Source of the DNA: a virus
Length of the DNA stretch: 64,000 bases
Direction: 5' to 3' (one strand)
Virus record (IMG/VR): IMGVR_UViG_3300042310_001117
Span: 1 to 64,000 of that record
Part shown: positions 58,200-64,000 of the stretch, piece after piece
Layout of the letters: every line of letters starts with the position of its first letter
How positions within the stretch are numbered: the first letter of the stretch is position 1
The notes under the pieces: model-generated
What the model saw: the letters and a program-made list of their open reading frames with translations, nothing else
Database searches by the model: none
What the model was told of the DNA's origin: nothing
Translations under genes and position numbers: made by a program

Positions 58200-58812
58200 T
58201 TAATTTAACAAGCCATTCAGAGTAATTTTGTATCTTTTGAAAAACTTCGTTTTTCCAACTTCTCATAACTGATGTGTGAAAATGAGAAATTTTTCTTAAT
58301 ATTTCACTTGCATATTCCATTCTGAAATTAACTGGAACATCTTCATCTAAAGATTGGAATAGCATATATTTTATATCTCCTCCTTGCTTGGCAAACCAAC
58401 CATCAAAAGCACCAACGAACATTTCCCATCCTGCCAAAAATGTTTCGTTTTGACCTTTGATTAATTCAAATTTTTTGAATTTTTTTGTATAAATCTGCAT
58501 GAAGTTTTCATATTCATGCCACTTCAAGTTTGCTATTTGACAAGTGTTTAGTATTTTATCTTGTGCATATCCATCGTGAATTTGATTGTAAATAGAGGCT
58601 TCGTAATGGCCGGGATGGTGATCACTTTGAATCCATCGAACTTGAAAAATTCCATATAAAGGCTTATATGTTTGGATTGAAGATTGATTAACTAATTCAG
58701 CCCACAAATTTATATCTTTTAATTTAAAAAATATACAAGAATTTAATGCATGGTGTACCATTGGCACATCATTAATTTGATGTCTACTTAAATATTCTTC
58801 ATATAAACGCAT
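58159..58812 (-). CDS. Hypothetical protein
   Basis: 217 residues. His- and Trp-rich (MVHHALNSCIFFKLKDINLWAEL ... RWIQSDHHPGHYEASIYN ... GWEMFVGAFDGWFAKQGGDIKYML), helical in the second half. The His pair DHHPGH could bind metal. No known family. Only eight bases separate it from the 58821 gene. Confidence 0.55.
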   Translation of the reverse strand: MRLYEEYLSRHQINDVPMVHHALNSCIFFKLKDINLWAELVNQSSIQTYKPLYGIFQVRWIQSDHHPGHYEASIYNQIHDGYAQDKILNTCQIANLKWHEYENFMQIYTKKFKKFELIKGQNETFLAGWEMFVGAFDGWFAKQGGDIKYMLFQSLDEDVPVNFRMEYASEILRKISHFHTSVMRSWKNEVFQKIQNYSEWLVKLIEKDEKELLPCKD

Positions 58813-58820
58813 ATAGATTA

Positions 58821-59045
58821 TTATTTAAAGTCGCTTAAAAACTGTTCAATTAAATAAGGGTCACTCACAGTTGACCACCTATTGTCCTTTTCGTTCCACA
58901 GCAAGGGATAAACCTTTGGAACCGTATCGATGATATCAAATAAATCTCCATTGGTTTTAGATCTCTCTAAAGAACGATGGAACAAAAGCGGATGCAATTG
59001 TGAATATGTTTCTTTTAATTTCGCTACAACTGTTTGATCAAGCAT
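58821..59045 (-). CDS. Small hypothetical protein, first gene of the operon
   Basis: 74 residues (MLDQTVVAKLKETYSQLHPLLFHRSLERSKTNGDLFDIIDTVPKVYPLLW...), N-terminal helix then a loop-rich part. No clear ribosome-binding site. Not recognised. Confidence 0.55.
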   Translation of the reverse strand: MLDQTVVAKLKETYSQLHPLLFHRSLERSKTNGDLFDIIDTVPKVYPLLWNEKDNRWSTVSDPYLIEQFLSDFK

Positions 59046-59080
59046 ATAAAATTGTACTCATCTATAAGAAAGAAAACAAA

Positions 59081-59380
59081 TTATCGAATCTTTTTACCCA
59101 TCAAAAAACTTTTAGGACCACCATCTGAACTTTTAAGTTTATAGTATCTCCATGCTGCACAAAAAATAATTCCGCCAATAATTGACATCAAAAGACCTGA
59201 TGCCTGAAAGGGATTATGGCCCATTCCAAGAACATAATTGATTCCACCGCCAATAAAAGAACCAACAACGCCAATAGCCAAAGTTGGCACATATCCAATC
59301 GGCTCATCGCCGGGATGCAAAGATTTTGCAAGACATCCAACAATTAAACCAAAAATGAGCCACGAAAAAATAAAAAACAT
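59081..59380 (-). CDS. GlsB/YeaQ/YmgE-type (transglycosylase-associated) membrane protein
   Basis: 99 residues. Three hydrophobic segments: FSWLIFGLIVGCLAKSLHPG, LAIGVVGSFIGGGINYVLG and GLLMSIIGGIIFCAAWRYY. The first block with GLIVGxLAxxxxPG and the second GxxGSFIGG match the GlsB/YeaQ family. Bacterial members respond to stress; function is unclear. A phage copy may alter the host envelope. Confidence 0.8.
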   Translation of the reverse strand: MFFIFSWLIFGLIVGCLAKSLHPGDEPIGYVPTLAIGVVGSFIGGGINYVLGMGHNPFQASGLLMSIIGGIIFCAAWRYYKLKSSDGGPKSFLMGKKIR

Positions 59381-59473
59381 AAAATCTGCTTTCTAAAAAG
59401 TGTAAAATTGTGCAATTCTTGCATCAACCATAAAACTTGCTAAATCAAACATAGAATCAGTCGGCAGAGACGT

Positions 59474-60346
59474 TTAATTGGACGGTTTTATTTCCAGATA
59501 CGAATCTGGCGTTTTTTCGTCAACAATATCAGAACACAAATCTTTCATGTACCGAACATATTGTTTGTCAAAATTTGAAAAACTGCTGAAACCATAAATG
59601 AGTCTTAAGACATCTTCTGGTTTATTCTTTATTTGCAACCTTATAAAGCCCTGAAGCTTAGCTTCCCCAAATTCCTTACGGAGCATTAAACATAAACAAG
59701 CCGCCTGCTGATCAAAAATCTTTTTACTTTCTGTGTTCTGCTTATTATAATCATCTTCGGCAACTGTAAACATCTGCTCAGAAGAATAAGTAAATTGTTC
59801 TTTTCGAGCAACATCATTGAAAGATTTCAATAAATCTTTAACATCTGGAATAGAATTATTGATAGCGATGCATCCACGTTTAAACCAAAATGGCAGAACT
59901 GTTGACTTAGATGTTTCATATTCAGACAAACAAACCTGAGTAACAAAAGGAAGAAGAGATCTGCTTGGATTGTCATCACCGATACACCAAATAACATTGA
60001 TTTCTTTTCTAAGCTGCACCTTTCCAGTGTTTATATTAAACAACTTCTTTAGAAGACTATAATTGGGAACACAAAAAATACGACATTCTTTGTTGAATTT
60101 CACATCTGGGAAGCCCCAACGAATCAAGGCTGATGCCTTTATCGATTCAATGTTTTCGCTAATTTCTTTCCCTTTTTTATCATCAATGCTTAAAATTGTA
60201 AAATTATTTGTAACATACCGATTCCATTCTAAATTTTTTATTTCAGGATCATCAGCAACAACATCAATTGCAGTTGTCGCTGGTAAATTATCTTGAGCAA
60301 TAAGAGATTGAATAAAAATTAATGATATAAAAATTGATTTTTTCAT
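59474..60346 (-). CDS. Secreted protein, peptidase-MA-like order
   Basis: 290 residues with a signal peptide (MKKSIFISLIFIQSLIAQ). The mature part contains NRYVTNNFTILSIDDKKGKEI (an opening seen in MA-type secreted peptidase-like proteins), RIFCVPNYSLLKKLFN, and LPFWFKRGCIAINNSIPD where a HExxH would be expected; no such motif is present. AAGGTGAATT precedes the ATG. Possibly an inactive homologue, planctomycete-like. Periplasmic or extracellular. Confidence 0.6.
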   Translation of the reverse strand: MKKSIFISLIFIQSLIAQDNLPATTAIDVVADDPEIKNLEWNRYVTNNFTILSIDDKKGKEISENIESIKASALIRWGFPDVKFNKECRIFCVPNYSLLKKLFNINTGKVQLRKEINVIWCIGDDNPSRSLLPFVTQVCLSEYETSKSTVLPFWFKRGCIAINNSIPDVKDLLKSFNDVARKEQFTYSSEQMFTVAEDDYNKQNTESKKIFDQQAACLCLMLRKEFGEAKLQGFIRLQIKNKPEDVLRLIYGFSSFSNFDKQYVRYMKDLCSDIVDEKTPDSYLEIKPSN

Positions 60347-60385
60347 AATTCACCTTGAATACATTTGTAATTATTTAGTTGCTCA

Positions 60386-60901
60386 CTAGTTTATTTGATT
60401 TTTCTCTAATTGAGTTTTTAGCTTATCCCTAGCACTTGAAAGCATTTGAGATGCCATTGATATTTTAACATTATATTGAGAAGCAATTGATTGAAGGTTT
60501 TTGCCCATTAAATAATATTCTCTTAAAATTTCTTTATATTTAACAATATTAACATTGCCTATCAATTTTTCAAAATCTTCTGTAAAATTATCCGAAATGA
60601 AAACATTACGAGATTGTATCATTTCAAAATCAACTTCTTTTTTCTCCAAATTATTTTTACACCACTTCAATTCACGCAAATAATCACTAATCGAGCCAAC
60701 TATTCGAGCATAAGCATACAACAAAAAATTATCATTTTTTTTTGGATTAAAGCGGTTTGCTGCTTGAACTAAACCAAAAAAAGCAGCAGAACGAAGGTCA
60801 TCGTATGGTATATGAGTTATTTTACGTTTTTTTATTTTAGCAATTTTTTCAGCATAACCAATGTTTGAAACAATAAGATTGTTAATTTCTTTTGTGTTCA
60901 T
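60386..60901 (-). CDS. Sigma-70 family factor (region 2 and 4), short
   Basis: 171 residues. YDDLRSAAFFGLVQAANRFNP (region 2.2), YAYARIVGSISDYLRELKW (region 2.3-2.4, with the FLiA/SigB-like ARxRG(S/A)I(x)D(x)LR signature) and a C-terminal helix-turn-helix (LREYYLMGKNLQSIASQYNVKISMASQMLSSARDKLK) in the place of region 4. Lacks regions 1 and 3. AAGGAACTTTC precedes the ATG. Most closely of the alternative flagellar/sporulation type. The fourth sigma-like protein of this window. Confidence 0.85.
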   Translation of the reverse strand: MNTKEINNLIVSNIGYAEKIAKIKKRKITHIPYDDLRSAAFFGLVQAANRFNPKKNDNFLLYAYARIVGSISDYLRELKWCKNNLEKKEVDFEMIQSRNVFISDNFTEDFEKLIGNVNIVKYKEILREYYLMGKNLQSIASQYNVKISMASQMLSSARDKLKTQLEKNQIN

Positions 60902-60965
60902 GAAAGTTCCTTAAAAGTAGGTTGGTAGTTAACTAGTTAGATTATATAGTTGCTTTAAATAAAAA

Positions 60966-61973
60966 TCAAGAATAAACACGAATTGGCCTCCACATTTCAT
61001 TCAAGATCAATCTTGCCTCATCCGCTATTTTAACCAATTTTTCATCTTTGTGAAAAATGATTGCATCAGGGTTATAATCAATAATTCTTTCAAGAAACCA
61101 TGTTTTAGTTTCTTGAATTGAAGCACTCATGATTGAAAAATTATTGTTCGTATTCAATAATCCGAAATAATCAAGCGCCTCTTTTAAATTGCAAGATTTT
61201 AAATTGGTAGGCATTTTTTTATTTTTACAATTTTCTATAAAAATCAAAAACAATTTTACCCAACAACGAATGTCACGAGGGTCCAGAGTTCCTTCTGGCC
61301 ATCTCAATTCAATTGTTTTTCTATTATTGTGATTATACTTAATTGCTCGAACTAAATTGACAAGATTTAAATTGTATCGACGATCATCGTTGTCGTAATA
61401 ACTCAAATTTTTCGGAGAAAGCATACTCCATAAATTATCAGGTGAGTAAAACTTGTCCCGACAAATATTATTTTCGTTTTTTTCAACATCAATTGGAAAT
61501 ATGAACTTACAATATTCGCTTTTATTTCTACGCATCGGTAAAATTAAACTAAAAATTTTTTCTAATTTTATCCAATGAGCCATGAAAATACTCACTTGCT
61601 CAACAGAAAGATCGCTGACTTCCGCATGAACATGAAGACCGCAATTTTCATTAACACGACATCCTATTTCTGACAACTTGGAAGCAATGAAAGATATATG
61701 ATTAATATCATTAATTCCATGGCCAACAAAAGAAGCTATTTCTACGCCTTTAGGACCTTTACGACCCTTGATCCCACACGTTGCATCATCTTTAATGTGC
61801 CAGTAACGATTGTTCGTAGAAAGAGAGTATCGGCTTACATGAGCATCATATTTAGATGATGCCATAATAGCCGTTTGCACAACTTTCTTTTTTACTTCAC
61901 TGCCTACCTCTATTTCGACTCCGAATCTTCGGAGACTATCAAATTTTTTGTATTTCAATTTTAATTGATCCAC
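60966..61973 (-). CDS. Amidoligase-like (Amidoligase_2) enzyme
   Basis: 335 residues with a GTG start at 61973, selected by GGAG (61981-61984) seven bases upstream; the frame extends 17 codons further without support. SLRRFGVEIEVGSEV (about residue 12) and CGLHVHAEVSDLSVEQ (about 145) are the FGxEIE and CGxHVH blocks of the ATP-grasp-related amidoligase (glutamine-synthetase-fold) family. TIELRWPEGTLDPRD adds the late EFR-type block. Such enzymes join amino groups to carboxylates in peptides or peptidoglycan-like targets; here the substrate is unknown. Confidence 0.8.
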   Translation of the reverse strand: MDQLKLKYKKFDSLRRFGVEIEVGSEVKKKVVQTAIMASSKYDAHVSRYSLSTNNRYWHIKDDATCGIKGRKGPKGVEIASFVGHGINDINHISFIASKLSEIGCRVNENCGLHVHAEVSDLSVEQVSIFMAHWIKLEKIFSLILPMRRNKSEYCKFIFPIDVEKNENNICRDKFYSPDNLWSMLSPKNLSYYDNDDRRYNLNLVNLVRAIKYNHNNRKTIELRWPEGTLDPRDIRCWVKLFLIFIENCKNKKMPTNLKSCNLKEALDYFGLLNTNNNFSIMSASIQETKTWFLERIIDYNPDAIIFHKDEKLVKIADEARLILNEMWRPIRVYS

Positions 61974-62042
61974 TTCACTTCTCCGAATGCACAGGATCAT
62001 AGCCATTTTGATCGGCACAAGCAAGCAATTTTTTGAAGATTA

Positions 62043-62348
62043 TTATTTGTTCGGTAAATCATAAGACGGACTGTTTGGCAAATCAGAAAGACCTGAATCA
62101 ATCCGCAATCTTCTTTGAACTGATTCTAATTCCATTTCATATTTTTCATCCCAAGTTGTTGGTTTTTTCTTTGCAACAGAAGGAGTAGGAGGCGCAACTG
62201 AAGGTTCCTGAGAAATAATTGCTATAAGATCAGACATCATTAAATTTATTCTGTCGCTCAATCTAACAAGATAAACACCAAGAAAGAATAAGAAGACTGA
62301 ATTAACAATCACAATCAACAAAACTAACGAATAAATAATTAATTCCAT
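62043..62348 (-). CDS. Single-TM protein
   Basis: 101 residues. Starts with a TM helix (LIIYSLVLLIVIVNSVFLFFLGVYLV), then a polar linker (SVAPPTPSVAKKKPTTW) and a charged C-terminus (RRLRIDSGLSDLPNSPSYD). AGAGGGATTT precedes the ATG. Spacing to the larger upstream gene is eight bases, so it is probably co-expressed. Function unknown. Confidence 0.6.
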   Translation of the reverse strand: MELIIYSLVLLIVIVNSVFLFFLGVYLVRLSDRINLMMSDLIAIISQEPSVAPPTPSVAKKKPTTWDEKYEMELESVQRRLRIDSGLSDLPNSPSYDLPNK

Positions 62349-62356
62349 AAATCCCT

Positions 62357-63883
62357 CTATTTAACCAAAGTATTGGAATTGCCGAACACTTGACCTTGCT
62401 GATAAAAAGTATCGGGGGCTGGGAATATAGAACTAATGTCTTTCATTTCAACCTTTGTGCTGAGTCCGCTGCTAGAAATTCTTATATTTAAACCCGGATT
62501 ATTTGTCCAATATAAAGAATTGAACAAACCAATCTTATCATTAAGAAAAACACTGTTTGCAGTAATGCCATTTGAATTATAAATAAAATTTGTCTTAGTG
62601 TTCAAGCTAAAAGACAAACTATCTTTAAAATTTCTAACTAAATTACAAACTTCATCAGAAGGAAATAATACCACAATACGACTTTCAATATTAACAGCTG
62701 TCCCAGTATTCTTTTTGATGACAGAAATAGCAAACTTTAAATTTGGCGTGCCAATTTCTTCACCGCCATATTCACTTAAACACGACCATTCAAATGTAAA
62801 TCTCCAATTTTCTTGATTTATATTATCATCAGATAAACCAGTAAAATGCTGATGACCAACCCAAATACCTAGTTTGGCATTATACGAAACTAAAACAGAA
62901 ATAGGCAAAGTCAACCCATTTCGCTGAATAAAATTATAAAAAACACTTTGATTATTGATGTTGTGTTCAATGTACAAATTCAAAGGGAAAGCTATACATG
63001 AGCCACAAGCAGTTGCAATAGTGTTTTTGGGAGCCACTAAATCACTTACAGATACTCCAGTACCAAAAATAATTTGCTCTTGTGACAATGTAGCAGAAAC
63101 ACCAGCATATGTCAAAAGAATTGCATCCCAAGAAGAACTCACTTCGGCAGAACCGCCAGTATAAATAGGATCAAAACTAGGATCATATAAATAACTTCCA
63201 ACAACTGGAGTTACAGCACCGCTAGATATTATGGTGTCAGCATTGCCAGATAGTTTAGCAGTTCCTGAACCACTATATTTTAAAACTGTCATTGCTACCG
63301 AATGAGCGCCTATTTTCGTCAAAGCTCTAACACTTACTGAAAATTCAGGACATGTCGCTGAAACTAATTTGGTTAAATTATTACAATATGAATCTGGACG
63401 AGGCAAAGTAAAATCAGCAGGACGAGCATAACGCTTAATGTTTACAATTTCCCAGTTCAAATCCTGACGAGAAAATTGCGAACACAAATCAGAAACATTT
63501 GTTGCCAAAATTGTTTGAATAAAATTTTGTCTTTCCTGAACAGTTATGTCAAGACATTGAGTGTCATCTGGAGGCCAAACATAACCCTCTACTACATACC
63601 AATATTGAGCAACAATACCTGTTGTCCAAACAAATGAAATATCAAAATCAAACTGTGCGTCTGTGGCATATGTGATTAATTGATCATTGCTGAATTCTTG
63701 AATAAGAAGTATGCTGCCATCAAGTGAAATGCCATCTTCTGAAATTTTGTCAAAAATCAAATAAAAATTAAAAATTCCATTTGCAAGTACGCCTCCAGAT
63801 GCTTCCAAACTTGTTTCCTTAGAAACAAGTGAAGTGCCATCTAACAAGACGCCATCAGACATTGTATCATTGTAAATTGTCAT
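62357..63883 (-). CDS. Large beta-rich protein, putative structural or adhesin
   Basis: 508 residues. The N-terminus has two like repeats (SDGVLLDGTSLVSKETSLEASGG and SEDGISLDGSILLIQEFSND). The middle is Ser/Gly/Thr-rich beta (VLKYSGSGTAKLSGNADTIISSGAVTP) and contains QNGL-type turns. No enzymatic motif; composition suits a tail or baseplate-associated structural protein. No ribosome-binding site is certain. The gene's rightward neighbour lies outside the window. Confidence 0.6.
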   Translation of the reverse strand: MTIYNDTMSDGVLLDGTSLVSKETSLEASGGVLANGIFNFYLIFDKISEDGISLDGSILLIQEFSNDQLITYATDAQFDFDISFVWTTGIVAQYWYVVEGYVWPPDDTQCLDITVQERQNFIQTILATNVSDLCSQFSRQDLNWEIVNIKRYARPADFTLPRPDSYCNNLTKLVSATCPEFSVSVRALTKIGAHSVAMTVLKYSGSGTAKLSGNADTIISSGAVTPVVGSYLYDPSFDPIYTGGSAEVSSSWDAILLTYAGVSATLSQEQIIFGTGVSVSDLVAPKNTIATACGSCIAFPLNLYIEHNINNQSVFYNFIQRNGLTLPISVLVSYNAKLGIWVGHQHFTGLSDDNINQENWRFTFEWSCLSEYGGEEIGTPNLKFAISVIKKNTGTAVNIESRIVVLFPSDEVCNLVRNFKDSLSFSLNTKTNFIYNSNGITANSVFLNDKIGLFNSLYWTNNPGLNIRISSSGLSTKVEMKDISSIFPAPDTFYQQGQVFGNSNTLVK

Positions 63884-64000
63884 ATAAACTATTTATTGGA
63901 CAAACGGAAAATCCAACAATTAATAAGCAATGGCCAAGAATATTTATTTTTTCTCACTGATTCATAATATTCAAAAAAAATATTTTAGTTTGCACTACTT
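63884..64000. other. Right edge, no gene seen
   Basis: AT-rich, non-coding as far as I can see; presumably the leader of the leftward 62357-63883 gene. Confidence 0.4.

Overview
The window is AT-rich, densely packed DNA with about 85 protein genes, many overlapping by 1-13 bases. It also holds three tRNA genes, one of them interrupted by a group I intron. No ribosomal, housekeeping-metabolism, terminase, portal or capsid genes are visible. The best reading is an accessory-rich segment of a very large tailed phage (jumbo or huge phage). The arguments are AT-oriented tRNAs without an encoded CCA, four sigma-factor-like proteins, several HNH endonucleases, stand-alone DNA methyltransferases, adhesin and lectin-like arrays, and at least seven genes whose first residues resemble the T4 capsid-targeting sequence. 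The phage assignment is an inference, because no hallmark virion gene lies inside the window. Several proteins look like planctomycete families recalled from memory: the 20355-21257 sigma factor, the small secreted Cys-containing protein at 55429-55773, the HEAT-like secreted protein at 10127-10810, the AT-hook regulator at 36183-36665 and the HNH protein at 47827-48420. A planctomycete host is therefore the leading hypothesis.

Layout. 1-7025: a repeat-bearing possible head protein, a forward operon ending in two tandem sigma-like genes (1438-4046), a GT8-like glycosyltransferase, a nucleotidyltransferase and a disordered protein with a capsid-targeting-like N-terminus. 7053-16862: tRNA, exostosin-like transferase, HhH protein, secreted HEAT-like protein, M14-like and N-formylglutamate-amidohydrolase-like hydrolases, two HNH proteins and a DUF1003 membrane protein. 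16934-21257: a leftward block with YqgE/AlgH-like and sigma-70 genes. 21414-27835: a putative host-recognition cassette (RCC1 propeller, adhesin, shared C-terminal module, tandem-duplicated protein), with a convergent pair for a PaaK-like adenylate-forming enzyme and a methyltransferase-like protein inside it. 27861-44760: mostly leftward regulators and enzymes (ClpX, AT-hook protein, CsrA, ParB-like, MscL-like, SprT-like, glycosyltransferases, SET, BCS1-like AAA). 44894-51443: a modification and RNA region (two DNA methyltransferases, intron-containing tRNA-Ile2, two HNH genes, tRNA-Arg, deaminase-like gene, deleted methyltransferase). 51446-54358: three paralogous lectin-like genes. 54461-63883: oxygenase, phosphoesterase, an unknown operon, membrane protein, sigma factor, amidoligase-like enzyme and a large structural-type protein.

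How it fits together (inference). CsrA, ClpX and the sigma set could redirect host gene expression. Recurrent promoters of the form TTTACA-N17-TATANT, and a recurrent hairpin element ahead of several leftward genes, could organise transcription or translation. Glycosyltransferases, lectin-like and RCC1 proteins, and membrane proteins point to interaction with and remodelling of the host envelope. The tRNAs suit the AUA- and AGA-rich codon usage expected of AT-rich genes.
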